This document shows positions 1 to 8,703 of a DNA stretch of 64,000 bases, piece by piece. The stretch is from NCBI GenBank assembly GCA_017577365.1, contig PKRJ01000004.1, positions 1-64,000 of the forward strand, written 5' to 3'. A program made the position numbers and the translations under genes. Within the stretch, counting starts at the first letter, position 1; each line of letters begins with the position of its first letter. The stretch is from Gammaproteobacteria bacterium. Its GTDB lineage: Bacteria > Pseudomonadota > Gammaproteobacteria > Steroidobacterales > Rariloculaceae. Below the pieces are notes generated by a model. It saw nothing but the letters and a program-made list of their open reading frames with translations, did not search any database and was not told the origin of the DNA.

Positions 1-545
1 CCGCTGAAGCATTGCGGCCTGTCGCAGACCGCCTACACCAGCAACAGTTTCGATTTCTCCTAACAAGGGATCTCGACTCTGCAAAGCAATACGTGCGCGA
101 CCGCTATGCCGACGCACCGCTTGCGCGTTACGGCCTTCTTGCGTCGTCAAAGGACAAGATCTTGCCTGGATTCGGAGTCGACAACACGTTCCAGACGACA
201 AAGACGCTACGCGAAGGACCATGGTACAACTCCGATCCCCACGACCCGCGGTCCTGCTGCCAACTCAGAAAGGTCGCGACGGAATTCGCGTCGCAGGGCT
301 TGGAGCTCGATTTCGCAATATTAGCTTGGGGTTCCGACCTTCGCCGCGTCGATGGCGCTTGGAAGGACGACCTTTCGCGCGGGTATCGAAGCCGCGTAAA
401 GGACCGTTTACAGCTGCGCAAGAATGTTTATCGGGTGCTGCTCACGCGCGGGCGCGACGGCACCGTCGTGTTTGTGCCTCGTTCAGACAAGTTGGACGAG
501 ACGTTCGAGTATCTACTGGCGTGTGGATTTCGCGAGCTGCCTTGA
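1..545 (+). CDS. DUF2075 (Schlafen-group 3-like) helicase, C-terminal part
   Basis: The reading frame is open from the left edge (first full codon at base 3), so only the last ~180 residues are present and the true start lies outside the window. The visible part matches the end of the DUF2075 family, P-loop NTPases of helicase superfamily 1 type. A motif V-like segment (ATEFASQGLELDFAILAWG) is followed by a motif VI-like segment (NVYRVLLTRGRDGTVVFVP), which in the family contributes the arginine that contacts ATP. Full-length members often carry an N-terminal nuclease domain; whether this one does cannot be seen. A NERD gene follows 63 bases downstream on the same strand. Base composition and codon use look less GC-biased than later genes, by eye only. 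The role is probably nucleic-acid processing or defence; the family is poorly characterised. Confidence 0.8.
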   Translation, partial: AEALRPVADRLHQQQFRFLLTRDLDSAKQYVRDRYADAPLARYGLLASSKDKILPGFGVDNTFQTTKTLREGPWYNSDPHDPRSCCQLRKVATEFASQGLELDFAILAWGSDLRRVDGAWKDDLSRGYRSRVKDRLQLRKNVYRVLLTRGRDGTVVFVPRSDKLDETFEYLLACGFRELP

Positions 546-608
546 CCCCATACAGATCAACGTAGTAACGCTTCGTACGCTCCGCTCAGTTGGCTGACAA
601 TTGAGACT

Positions 609-1415
609 ATGAATACGTTCCTGAAAGGCATCTTTTCGACCAAGAGTCGTCAGGATCTGCGCTCGCCGCTGAAGGCGAGACCGCTACGAGTACCCGGCCA
701 ATCTGTCGACGAGGAGATCGCGAGGCTCCTAAACGAGAAGTTCCATAGCAATGCGATACAGGCCGCGGGCATGATCAGCATTGCGGTTTTCGAGTGGACG
801 CACGTACTGCTTGGCACCGCACCCATGCCGCTTCCAGTTAGCGTCGTCGCGGCCGTAATCACCAGCTATGCCGGCCTTCGTCTGATCCAGATCCGCAAAC
901 AGATCCGCAATCTCAGACTAGGGCGTGATGGCGAACGGGTATTTGGACAATTCCTTGATGACGAGCTCCGCCCGCGTGGTTATTACGTGCTACATGACCT
1001 CGTGGGTGGCAAATGGAACATCGACCACATCGTCGTGGGCGAGCGCGGCGTCTATACCATCGAGACAAAGACTCACAGCAAACCGAAGCGCGGACCGGCA
1101 ATCGTGCACTACGACGGGGAGACCATCTCGGTGAATGGCAGAAAACCGGATCGCGACCCAATTGCGCAGGCAAGAGCTCAGGCAGCTTGGTTACGGGAGA
1201 CGCTGGCCCGCAGCATTGGACTCGATGTGCACGTGCAGCCGATCGTCACTTTCCCAGGTTGGTTCATCGAATCACCAAGGGGAAACACACCTGAGGTATG
1301 GGTACTGTCCGGGAAGGAACTGCCGTCCTTTATCGAGAATAGCCGTCGGTCGCTCGATAGCCGGACCGCGAAGACGATCCGCCACTTTCTGAAACAGATG
1401 GCCCGCTCCGATTAG
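609..1415 (+). CDS. NERD-domain membrane protein (nuclease-related)
   Basis: This 268-residue protein has a hydrophobic stretch at about residues 50-85 that would form one or two membrane segments, then a NERD domain (about 100-215). The NERD core resembles the restriction-endonuclease-like fold: an early GRDGERVFGQFLDDEL helix, then NIDHIVVGERGVYTIETKT, where the D and the E-x-K are the predicted catalytic or metal-binding residues. This suggests a membrane-anchored nuclease with a cytoplasmic catalytic domain; activity has rarely been shown for the family. It lies 63 bases after the DUF2075 gene on the same strand and may be co-transcribed with it. Codon use is less GC-rich than in most of the window, a possible sign of transfer. 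Family assignment is firm; function is inference. Confidence 0.85.
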   Translation: MNTFLKGIFSTKSRQDLRSPLKARPLRVPGQSVDEEIARLLNEKFHSNAIQAAGMISIAVFEWTHVLLGTAPMPLPVSVVAAVITSYAGLRLIQIRKQIRNLRLGRDGERVFGQFLDDELRPRGYYVLHDLVGGKWNIDHIVVGERGVYTIETKTHSKPKRGPAIVHYDGETISVNGRKPDRDPIAQARAQAAWLRETLARSIGLDVHVQPIVTFPGWFIESPRGNTPEVWVLSGKELPSFIENSRRSLDSRTAKTIRHFLKQMARSD

Positions 1416-1476
1416 CTTCGCCTAAGTCCTGCGGCAACAGCGCCGTAGAATGACCGACAGAGGCAACAAGAGGACT

Positions 1477-2205
1477 TTACCCCAGTCGAACTTCCGTGCC
1501 GTACTCCAGCGACGCATCCCATTCTCGACGTCCTTGCGGCGTCAGATCGAGGATATTCCAGACCGGGTTGTACTCGTCGATGCCGCGGGTGTCGATGTCG
1601 TCGGCCAGGCGCGGATGAACGCTGTAGAAATGCCGCACGATTCCATCCGGATCTAACGCGAAGACCGATATCGTGGAGTCCTGATTCCCGTTTTCGTCTT
1701 CGCTGCCGAGATCGTACTTGAACGTGCTCTCTCCGGCGCTCAGCAGACGTAACTTGTTCCAGCCTCTGCTGCGCGCGTGCGCCCGCAGCGCGGGAATATC
1801 AGCAGCGGCAACGATCGCGAAGTCGATATTCTGCGCGAGATGGTGTGCCACTCCATTGAAGTTGTCGAGCCAACAGGTGCACATCGGGCACGGCGTGGTT
1901 TGTCTCTTCCCGTACATCAACTGATAGATAACTAGCGGCCGGTCTTGCGACGTGAACAGCTCGCTCAACCGTATGGTCCGGACCGGCGCGTCGCCCTCTG
2001 CGAGTGATGCCGGACCTTCGAGAAACTCATAGTCCTGCACGGTTGCACCAAGCGGCAGCTGCCGGCGCAGTTCGGCGACCCTTTCACGCTGATTTAGCAA
2101 CTCGATCTCGGCGAGCCGCAGCTCTTCGCGCTTTGAGAGATACGCCGCCGACTCATTGCGTAGGTTCGTCTGTCGATACGTTCCTTGGATCGTCTCGTGT
2201 ACCAC
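1477..2205 (-). CDS. DUF899 family thioredoxin-like protein
   Basis: A DUF899 protein of 242 residues: a coiled N-terminal helix rich in E, L and R (KREELRLAEIELLNQRERVAELR), a central LFTSQDRPLVIYQLMYG strand, and a CPMCTCWLDNFNG motif in place of the thioredoxin CxxC, followed by a C-terminal segment with YNPVWNILDLTPQGRR. The fold is thioredoxin-like; the substrate is unknown. I chose the GTG at 2205 because AAGGAGG sits about 8 bases before it; the GTG nine bases upstream (2214) overlaps that ribosome site. The protein has no signal peptide and is probably cytoplasmic. Divergent from the VOC gene that begins at 2384. Confidence 0.88.
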   Translation of the reverse strand: MVHETIQGTYRQTNLRNESAAYLSKREELRLAEIELLNQRERVAELRRQLPLGATVQDYEFLEGPASLAEGDAPVRTIRLSELFTSQDRPLVIYQLMYGKRQTTPCPMCTCWLDNFNGVAHHLAQNIDFAIVAAADIPALRAHARSRGWNKLRLLSAGESTFKYDLGSEDENGNQDSTISVFALDPDGIVRHFYSVHPRLADDIDTRGIDEYNPVWNILDLTPQGRREWDASLEYGTEVRLG

Positions 2206-2383
2206 GACTTCCACCTCCTTGTGCTCGCCGAGCGATGCTCGAACCAGGTGCAGTCAGGTGCAAGGAATATGCCCGCTTCGCGTTTCGGACTCGCTGCCGC
2301 GAATTCGGGCGCGAGTCTTGCACTAAGCCCGCTACTCTCGCCTACTACACCGAAGTTCAACCTGGTGCCGCGGAGAGAAGATT

Positions 2384-2878
2384 ATGACCAACCCGAATCT
2401 CATAACCTGCCTTTGGTTCGACAAAGGCGAAGCCCGCAAGGCGGCCGAGTTCTACGCTTCCGTTTTCCCGAACTCGAAGGTGGGCGCAATCCGCACCGCG
2501 CCAGCGCATTACCCGGGCGGCAAGGCAGGCGACGAGCTGACCGTCGAGTTCACAGTGCTCGGTCAGTCGTTCGTCGGGCTAAACGGCGGCCCCGATTTCA
2601 AAGCCAATGAATCCGTCAGCTTCATGGTCGTCACCGACACTCAGGAAGAAACCGATCGCTACTGGGATGCGATCACGAAGAACGGAGGCCAGGAAAGCGC
2701 CTGTGGCTGGTGCAAGGACAGATGGGGTTTCTCCTGGCAGATCACCCCGCGCGTGCTGCTCGAAGCGGTAGGTGATCCCGACCCCACCGTTGCTCAACGC
2801 GCTTTCGAAGCGATGATGCCGATGCGCAAGATCGATATCGCTACCATAGAGGCCGCGGTCAAGAGTGTGCGTAAGTAG
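2384..2878 (+). CDS. VOC family (PhnB/3-demethylubiquinone methyltransferase-like) protein
   Basis: 164 residues of the vicinal-oxygen-chelate superfamily, PhnB-like branch. It opens with NLITCLWFDKGEARKAAEFY, has SFMVVTDTQEETDRYWDAI in the middle, and GWCKDRWGFSWQITP plus an AFEAMMPMRKIDIATIEAA tail typical of the group sometimes misnamed 3-demethylubiquinone-9 3-methyltransferase. Members are small cytoplasmic dimers; the enzymatic activity of this branch is not established. GGAGAGAAG lies a few bases before the ATG. The neighbours (DUF899, divergent) do not reveal a pathway. Confidence 0.88.
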   Translation: MTNPNLITCLWFDKGEARKAAEFYASVFPNSKVGAIRTAPAHYPGGKAGDELTVEFTVLGQSFVGLNGGPDFKANESVSFMVVTDTQEETDRYWDAITKNGGQESACGWCKDRWGFSWQITPRVLLEAVGDPDPTVAQRAFEAMMPMRKIDIATIEAAVKSVRK

Positions 2879-2908
2879 GCCGTCGGCGCTTCAACGCGGC
2901 ACCTCGGG

Positions 2909-3931
2909 TCACCGCCACCCTAACTCCGGCGCGACATACTTCAAAACGCTCTCAATCACGTGCGCGTTGTACTCGACCCCGAGCTGGTTCGGCACTGTGA
3001 GCAGCAACGTATCCGCCGCCGCGATCGCCTCGTCCTTCGCAAGCTCCTTCACGAGCACGTCGGGCTCGGCGGCATACGTGCGGCCGAACACGGCGCGCGT
3101 GCTCTCGTCGAGATAGCCGATCGACCCCCGATCCTCGCCTCGGTCGCCGAAATACGCCCAATCACGATCATCGACGAGCGGAAAGATGCTGCGGCTCACC
3201 GACACGCGCGGCTCGCGCTCGTGCCCGGCCTCGCGCCACGCTTCGCGAAAAGCTTCGATCTGCTTGCGCTGCTGCACGTGCAGCGGCTCGCCGCTCTCGT
3301 CGAACTTGAGCGTGGAGCTCTGCAAGTTCATGCCTAGCCGCGCGGCCCATCTCGCCGTGTCGTTCGTGCCCGAGCCCCACCAGATCCGCTCGCGAAGACC
3401 CTCGGAATACGGCTCGATGCGAAGGAGCCCAGGCGGATTCGGGAACATCGGCCGCGGGTTCGGCTGCGCGAAGCCTTCGCCCTTGATCACCTCGAGGAAG
3501 ATCTCGGCATGCCGCCGCGCCATATCGGCATCGGTCTCGCCTTCCTTTGGCGCGTAGCCGAAGTAGCGCCAACCGTCGATCACCTGCTCCGGCGAGCCGC
3601 GGCTGATGCCGAGCTGCAGGCGCCCGCCCGAGATCAGATCCGTCGCGCCCGCGCACTCCGCCATGTACATCGGGTTCTCGTAACGCATGTCGATCACGGC
3701 CGTGCCGATCTCGATCCTGCGCGTGCGCGCCGCGACGGCGGCGAGCAACGGAAAAGGCGTGCCGAGCTGGCGCGCGAAGTGGTGCACGCGAAAATACGCG
3801 CCGTCCGCGCCGAGCTCCTCGGCGGCGACCGCGAGCTCGATCGACTGCAGCAGCGAATCGGCCGCCGTGCGCGTTTGCGAATGCGGCGAGGGCGTCCAGT
3901 GCCCGAACGACAGGAATCCGATCTTCTTCAC
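2909..3931 (-). CDS. LLM class flavin-dependent oxidoreductase
   Basis: 340-residue TIM-barrel oxidoreductase of the bacterial luciferase-like family. Typical marks are MKKIGFLSFGHW at the start, AVAAEELGADGAYFRVHHFARQ, a PFPLLAAVAARTRRIEIGTAV strand, GGRLQLGISRGSPEQV, and a late AIAAADTLLLTVPNQLG segment. Such enzymes use FMN or F420 for monooxygenation or reduction; the substrate cannot be told from sequence. GTG start with GAGGACGA a few bases upstream. The gene stands alone on the minus strand, convergent with the VOC gene. Confidence 0.88.
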   Translation of the reverse strand: MKKIGFLSFGHWTPSPHSQTRTAADSLLQSIELAVAAEELGADGAYFRVHHFARQLGTPFPLLAAVAARTRRIEIGTAVIDMRYENPMYMAECAGATDLISGGRLQLGISRGSPEQVIDGWRYFGYAPKEGETDADMARRHAEIFLEVIKGEGFAQPNPRPMFPNPPGLLRIEPYSEGLRERIWWGSGTNDTARWAARLGMNLQSSTLKFDESGEPLHVQQRKQIEAFREAWREAGHEREPRVSVSRSIFPLVDDRDWAYFGDRGEDRGSIGYLDESTRAVFGRTYAAEPDVLVKELAKDEAIAAADTLLLTVPNQLGVEYNAHVIESVLKYVAPELGWR

Positions 3932-4016
3932 GACTCGTCCTCGGTTCTTTCGAGGACATCTTAGCCGTCGTGCGGACTCGAAGCGCTAGTGCGAGAAACC
4001 GAGCGACGGAGTCTCT

Positions 4017-5297
4017 CTACCACCGACGCCCGCTCGGTACGCGCCCGACTTGACCGGACTCGCCTTCGCCCCAGCAGTACGCGAACCCGTCGGCGCCGAT
4101 CGCACAGGCGTGGCCGCTGCCGACGGCGATCTTCACGAAGGGCTGATCGCTTTCGATGCGAATCGCCTCGCTGCGTTGCTGCGGCGTCGCTCTGATACAG
4201 TGCGCCGCACCTTCGGCCGTCAGCCCGCACGTCTGCAGATCGGCCGTCGCCAACGTCGAAAGCTTCACGCCTCCGAAGTCGACGAGAACGGGCACCGCGC
4301 CGTGCGGCAACGAATGACCAGAAAGGCGCAGCGGCGACGATGATGAATGCACCGGAAACGCTAGCCCCCAGCAGTGAACGTCACCCTGTGCGGTCAAAGC
4401 ACAGGTATGCCCGCCGGCCGCGCCGATCTCGACGACCTCGAGCGCGCCCTGCACGGGCACCGGTGTCGCGCTTTCGCGCACGCCGCCGTCATGCCCCGAC
4501 GAACCGATGCCGAGCGAGCCGTACATATCGTTTCCCCAACAATATGCATGGCGCGCATCGTCGATCCCGCAGCCGTGGACGCCGCCGAAGCCGATCGCTG
4601 TGAACGTTACGCCGGTGGGAACGAGCTCCGGTTCCGTTAACGCGCTACCCGGCGCATCACTCAAGCGCCAGCACCACACGCGTCCCTCGGCGGTCAGTCC
4701 GTACGCGGCGCCGTCGCTCGATGAGCTCGATGCGAGCGAAGCGAACACGTGCTCGCCCGGGACCCGGATCGGGGCCGCGCTGCTCGTCCGAAAGCCCGCT
4801 TCGTCTCGTCCGCCGAATCCTCCGCCCCAGCAATGCACGGCGCCCGATTCGTCGAGCCCGCACGTGCCCGACCGCATGGCGACGATCGACTTGAAGCGCG
4901 GCATGTCCGGCACGCGCACGGGCGACGAGCTGCACGGATACGCGCCGGCGCCTTCGCCGCAGGTCTCGGTGATCGAGGCGTTGCCGAGCTGATCGTCTCG
5001 ATTCGAGCCCCAGCAATATGTCTCGCCGTCGACCGTGAGCGCACAGGTGTGCTCGCCGCCCGCGGTGATCTCCGCGAACTCGAGCGCATCGGTGACTCGC
5101 ACGGGCTCCTCGTATAAATCCGGCGGCTTCGGCGGGGAGCCCGCGAGCGAGCGGAGCGTGGCCCACGCGAGCCACGCCGCGCCGGGTGTCTCGCCGTTGC
5201 TCGCGCAGCCCGCGAGCAGGAAGGAAGTCAGAAACGCTGCGCCGCACGCCACGTCCAGGGAGCGCATCGGCCGATTCCGTTGACGAGGTCCTGTCAT
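4017..5297 (-). CDS. RCC1-repeat lipoprotein
   Basis: 426-residue secreted protein. The N-terminus is a lipoprotein signal ending in LLAGC, so it is likely anchored in a membrane and faces the periplasm or surface. The rest is about seven RCC1-type repeats, each with a pattern like HTCALT...CWGxN, predicting a beta-propeller. Each repeat carries a Cys pair, which suggests disulphides in the mature, exported protein. RCC1 propellers serve as protein- or ligand-binding scaffolds; no partner is indicated here. An inner ATG at 5267 could also be used and would leave the same lipobox. It is flanked on one side by the divergent DUF2058 gene. Confidence 0.82.
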   Translation of the reverse strand: MTGPRQRNRPMRSLDVACGAAFLTSFLLAGCASNGETPGAAWLAWATLRSLAGSPPKPPDLYEEPVRVTDALEFAEITAGGEHTCALTVDGETYCWGSNRDDQLGNASITETCGEGAGAYPCSSSPVRVPDMPRFKSIVAMRSGTCGLDESGAVHCWGGGFGGRDEAGFRTSSAAPIRVPGEHVFASLASSSSSDGAAYGLTAEGRVWCWRLSDAPGSALTEPELVPTGVTFTAIGFGGVHGCGIDDARHAYCWGNDMYGSLGIGSSGHDGGVRESATPVPVQGALEVVEIGAAGGHTCALTAQGDVHCWGLAFPVHSSSSPLRLSGHSLPHGAVPVLVDFGGVKLSTLATADLQTCGLTAEGAAHCIRATPQQRSEAIRIESDQPFVKIAVGSGHACAIGADGFAYCWGEGESGQVGRVPSGRRW

Positions 5298-5484
5298 CGG
5301 CGCTCTCGACGACGGGTCAACTCCCGGGATTTTCGCGCAAAGCGCCGTGCTGCGGTAACCCCATGATCCGACGGGAGAAAAAGAGCTTCCGGCCGCAACC
5401 TCCCCGTATTTGCCGGCATGCCCGCCGCGCCCCGCCGGGGTAGACTGTCCCGACCCCAGTGCACGTCGATCGAGTCATCTTCCG

Positions 5485-6024
5485 ATGAGCGCTTCACTCC
5501 GCGAGCAGCTATTGAAGGCAGGCCTCGTCACCGAGGAACAGGTCAAGGAAGCCGAGCGGGCGGCGCGCCGCGAGCGGCGGCCGAAGGCGCCGAAGAAGGG
5601 CGCACCGCCGCCGAAGCCCACGGCCGCCGAGCGGGCGCAGGCCGAGAAGGTCGCGAGCGACAAGGAGCTCGAGCGCCGGAAGGCCGAGAAGGCGGAAGCG
5701 AAGGCGCGCGCAGCGCAGATCCGCCAAATCGTCGATCAGCATCGCGTCCCGCAGAGCGACGACGGCGAGCCGTTTTACTTCCAGGACGGCACACATATCA
5801 AACGGGTCTACGTCACCGCCGAGCAGCGCGAGCAGCTCGTCGGCGGGGCGCTCGCGATCGCGCGCTACGGCAAGAGCTTCGCGCTCGTTCCGGCCGCGGT
5901 TGCGGAGAAGATCCGCGAGCGCGACCCGAACGCGGTCATCGATCTCGAGGCCGCGACGAGCTCGTCGGACGACGTCGATGACGCGTACAAGGGCTTCGAG
6001 GTCCCCGACGACCTGATGTGGTAA
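5485..6024 (+). CDS. DUF2058 (YaiL-type) protein
   Basis: 179 residues. It begins MSASLREQLLKAGLVTEEQVKEAE, followed by a lysine-, arginine- and alanine-rich charged helix (about 25-75) and then the conserved core DGEPFYFQDGTHIKRVYVTAEQREQL with IARYGKSFALVPA. This is the DUF2058 or YaiL family, described as nucleoprotein/polynucleotide-associated and found mainly in gammaproteobacteria; the length fits the family. The start is set by homology to the usual MSxSLxxQLLKAGL opening; an upstream in-frame start at 5410 would add unrelated residues. Cytoplasmic, probably RNA- or DNA-binding through the basic helix. Confidence 0.88.
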   Translation: MSASLREQLLKAGLVTEEQVKEAERAARRERRPKAPKKGAPPPKPTAAERAQAEKVASDKELERRKAEKAEAKARAAQIRQIVDQHRVPQSDDGEPFYFQDGTHIKRVYVTAEQREQLVGGALAIARYGKSFALVPAAVAEKIRERDPNAVIDLEAATSSSDDVDDAYKGFEVPDDLMW

Positions 6025-6134
6025 GCGGCGCTCTGCGCCCAAGACCGCCCCGCTGCCGGGGGCTTCCCGGGTTTTGGCCGAACGCGCCCGGAATCATTAT
6101 CATGCTCGGTACGTGCCTGCCTGGGGGAGTCGAG

Positions 6135-7157
6135 ATGAAGTTCCGATCCGCGGCTATCGGGGTTCTTGCAGCGGCCGTGCCCTTCTCCGCGCCTGTCTTC
6201 GCCCATCACAGCCAGGCGATGTTCGACGCCACGCAGGAAATCCTGATCGAAGGGACGGTCCATCGCTACGATTGGAAGAATCCGCACATCTATCTGATCG
6301 TCGACACGATCGGCCCGGACGGCAAACGCGCGCTGATCGAAGGCGAAGGGCTCGCGATTACGCAGGCGCTGGTCGACGGGCTCCGTCCGGACGCGTTCGA
6401 GCCTGGCATGCGCGTCGTGATGCGCGCGAATCCGAATCGCGGCGGCTGGGGTAAGCAGGTGCGCATCCTCGACGTCACGACCGAGGACGGCGAGATCCAT
6501 CCATTCTACGCGGCGAACAAGCGCACGCTCGAGCTGAAACCGGCCGAAAGCATCGCGAGCAAGTGGGCGCCTTCGAGGCAGGCGGTTTACGCGGCGTTCA
6601 GCGCGATGGCGAATTGGCCGCTCAAGGCGGAGGCGCTCGCGATCAAGGAGCAGGCGCCGATCGACGGGCTTTGCTACGTCGAGCCCGTGCCGTTTCTCGC
6701 GATCCTCGACGAGATGCGCTCGATCGAGGTTCACGACGACCGCGTCCTGCTGCATTTCGACAACTCGGGCGATCACGTCTACCGCACGGTCTATCTGAAC
6801 GCCGAGCATCCGGCCGATCTCGAGCCGTCGCTACATGGACACTCGGTCGGCTGGTGGGAAGGCGATACGCTCGTCATCGACACGATCGGCTACGAGGCGA
6901 ACCTCGCGGGCCTCGGCGGCGACGTGCCCGGCAGCGACCAGAAGCGCACCGTGGAGCGGCTGTCGCTCTCGGAGGACCGCGTGCGCCTGCGCTACGAGAT
7001 CACGATCGAGGATCCAGTCTATCTCGAGCGGCCCGTGACGCTGGCCCAGCAGTGGGATCATCGGCCGGATCTCGAGTTCTCGCCGCCGTCGGAAGCCTGC
7101 GACGACGAGGTCGCGGCGCGGTGGCGCGATCACGTGCCTGAAGAGCTGCGCAAGTAA
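6135..7157 (+). CDS. Secreted two-domain protein: DUF6152 plus WWEGDTLVIDT domain
   Basis: 340 residues with a Sec signal (cleavage near AFAH, residues 20-23). The mature protein begins with a DUF6152 domain (about 23-125; AHHS start, NPH, a basic RVVMRANPN segment), followed by a second domain (about 150-335) containing GWWEGDTLVIDT near residue 240, then RLSLSED and IEDPVYLERPV. The same two domains occur as separate neighbouring genes at 26913 and 27752, so this gene appears to be a fusion of that pair. Both families are abundant in environmental proteobacteria and have no known biochemical role; a periplasmic location is likely. I chose the ATG at 6135 because it gives a clean signal peptide. 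Confidence 0.8.
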   Translation: MKFRSAAIGVLAAAVPFSAPVFAHHSQAMFDATQEILIEGTVHRYDWKNPHIYLIVDTIGPDGKRALIEGEGLAITQALVDGLRPDAFEPGMRVVMRANPNRGGWGKQVRILDVTTEDGEIHPFYAANKRTLELKPAESIASKWAPSRQAVYAAFSAMANWPLKAEALAIKEQAPIDGLCYVEPVPFLAILDEMRSIEVHDDRVLLHFDNSGDHVYRTVYLNAEHPADLEPSLHGHSVGWWEGDTLVIDTIGYEANLAGLGGDVPGSDQKRTVERLSLSEDRVRLRYEITIEDPVYLERPVTLAQQWDHRPDLEFSPPSEACDDEVAARWRDHVPEELRK

Positions 7158-7162
7158 TCTTC

Positions 7163-7190
7163 GAGCTCGGGGCCCTTTGGCCCCGAGCTC
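7163..7190. terminator. Perfect 12-bp hairpin between convergent genes
   Basis: GAGCTCGGGGCC, a CTTT loop and the exact reverse complement form a 12-bp stem. It lies five bases after the DUF6152-fusion stop and overlaps the stop codon of the convergent methyltransferase gene. There is no clear T-run on either side, so it may work with Rho or simply block read-through in both directions. Confidence 0.6.
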
Positions 7191-7656
7191 AAATCCACCG
7201 CCGCACGCGAGACTTGTACGCTCGATACTCCTCCCCGTAGGCGCGCTCCATGCTGCGCTCCTCGAAGGGGATGATCACGAAGTTGTCGAGCAGGAACAGA
7301 ACGACGGGCACGAGCCACATCGCCCACGTGCCGCCGACGAACGCGGCGCCGATGCCCGTTACTACCATCCCGAGATACATCGGATTGCGCGAGATGCGGT
7401 ACGGGCCAATCGCGACGAGCGTGCTGTGCGATTCCGACCAAGGATGGATCTCGGCGCCGCGCTCGAAGAACGTCGCCCATCCCCACGCCGAGAACGCGAG
7501 ACCGAGCACGATCAGCGCGATACCGGCGGGACGATGCTGTAGGACCGCCGGCAGCTCGAACGCCCATCCGACGAGGAGCGCGATAACGACGAGCAGGATC
7601 AGCCAAATCGGCGTCGGGATCTTCACGATCCACGAAGGTCGGTCGACATCGTTCAT
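7189..7656 (-). CDS. Isoprenylcysteine carboxyl methyltransferase-family membrane protein
   Basis: 155-residue integral membrane protein with four hydrophobic segments. The C-terminal half carries the family signature: GPYRISRNPMYLG (AdoMet-binding region), then a hydrophobic hairpin and EERSMERAYGEEYRAYKSRVRRWI. Bacterial members of the ICMT/PEMT group methylate small lipids or unknown substrates in the inner membrane. The start at 7656 is preceded by GGAGGAAC at good spacing; a further upstream start (7716) lacks this. It is convergent with the DUF6152-fusion gene and shares its terminator-like hairpin. Confidence 0.87.
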   Translation of the reverse strand: MNDVDRPSWIVKIPTPIWLILLVVIALLVGWAFELPAVLQHRPAGIALIVLGLAFSAWGWATFFERGAEIHPWSESHSTLVAIGPYRISRNPMYLGMVVTGIGAAFVGGTWAMWLVPVVLFLLDNFVIIPFEERSMERAYGEEYRAYKSRVRRWI

Positions 7657-7716
7657 CGGCGTTCCTCCCGTGTTGGAGTGAACGGCGAACATGCAAGAAG
7701 CGCGCTTTCGACGCAC

Positions 7717-8703
7717 CTAGACCGTGACGACGACTTTCCCCACTTGCTGATTCGACTCGAGGTAACGGTTCGCCTCGGCGATCTGCTCCAGCGGGAACGT
7801 CCTCGCGATCACGGGCTTGAGCTTACCGCGAGCGAGGCCCTGATAAATTACCTGCTTGTAGCGCTCGAAGCGCAGCGGATGGTTCCAGATCTCCGACGCG
7901 ACCCAGCCGCGGACGCTCAATCCCTTGAGCGCTGCCGGCCAATGCGGATGCGGCGTGGGCTGCTCGCTGAGCCCGCCGTAGATGAACAGAATTCCGCGCT
8001 CGCACATCGACTCCGCGAGCTTCTCGACGAACGGCCCGCCGACCGGATCGAACACGATGCGCGCCCCCTTGCCTCCGGTGATCCTTCGCACGGCCTCGAC
8101 GTAATCCTCTTCCTCGGTCGCAATCACGTGCTGCGCGCCGTGCGCGAGCAACGCGTCGCGTTTCGCGCTCGTGCGGGTCGCCGCGATCGACACGGCGCCG
8201 GCCCAGTTCGCGAGCTGGATCGCCGCAAGCCCCACGCTGCTCGACGCCGCGCGGATCACGACGTAATCGTCGATCGTAGCATTCGCGCCCTCGATGATCG
8301 CGAGCGCCGTGAAGTACTGCATCCAGATCGACGCACACTCGATCGGAGAAAGCCCCGGCGGCGGCGCAATCAGGCTGGTCACAGGGACGATCGCCTCGTC
8401 GCCCCAAACGCCGTACGTGCCGAGCCGGAAATTCGGCATCACGCAAACCGGGTCTCCGGCCTTCCAGCCGGCGACGCCGGGCCCGACCTCCTCGATCGTG
8501 CCGTAGCATTCGTAGCCGATGCGCGTCGGCAGCTGCGGCTTCACGGGATAGCGGCCGGCGCGGAACATCGCCTCGGCGCGGTTGAGCCCGATCGTCTGCA
8601 CGCGAATACGCACCTCGCCTTCGCCCGGCGAGCCGATCTCCTGCTCCTCGATCTCGAGCACCTCGGGTCCGCCGAGCTTGCGGAGCATCACGACTCTTGC
8701 CAC
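7717..8703 (-). CDS. Zinc-independent MDR family NAD(P)H:quinone oxidoreductase-like enzyme
   Basis: 328 residues of the medium-chain dehydrogenase/reductase superfamily. The catalytic GroES-like domain (about 1-120) includes RIGYECYGTIEEVGPGV, and the Rossmann domain (about 125-300) includes the ASSSVGLAAIQLANWAGA nucleotide loop, a variant of the usual AxGxVG. Structural-zinc cysteines are missing, so it is closer to quinone oxidoreductases than to alcohol dehydrogenases. It ends with the usual FPLEQIAEANRYLESNQQVGKVVV. The GTG start at 8703 is preceded by a purine-rich AGAGGGGG and gives the standard N-terminus MARVVMLRKLGGPEVL. Divergent from the PQQ dehydrogenase gene. Confidence 0.88.
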   Translation of the reverse strand: MARVVMLRKLGGPEVLEIEEQEIGSPGEGEVRIRVQTIGLNRAEAMFRAGRYPVKPQLPTRIGYECYGTIEEVGPGVAGWKAGDPVCVMPNFRLGTYGVWGDEAIVPVTSLIAPPPGLSPIECASIWMQYFTALAIIEGANATIDDYVVIRAASSSVGLAAIQLANWAGAVSIAATRTSAKRDALLAHGAQHVIATEEEDYVEAVRRITGGKGARIVFDPVGGPFVEKLAESMCERGILFIYGGLSEQPTPHPHWPAALKGLSVRGWVASEIWNHPLRFERYKQVIYQGLARGKLKPVIARTFPLEQIAEANRYLESNQQVGKVVVTV

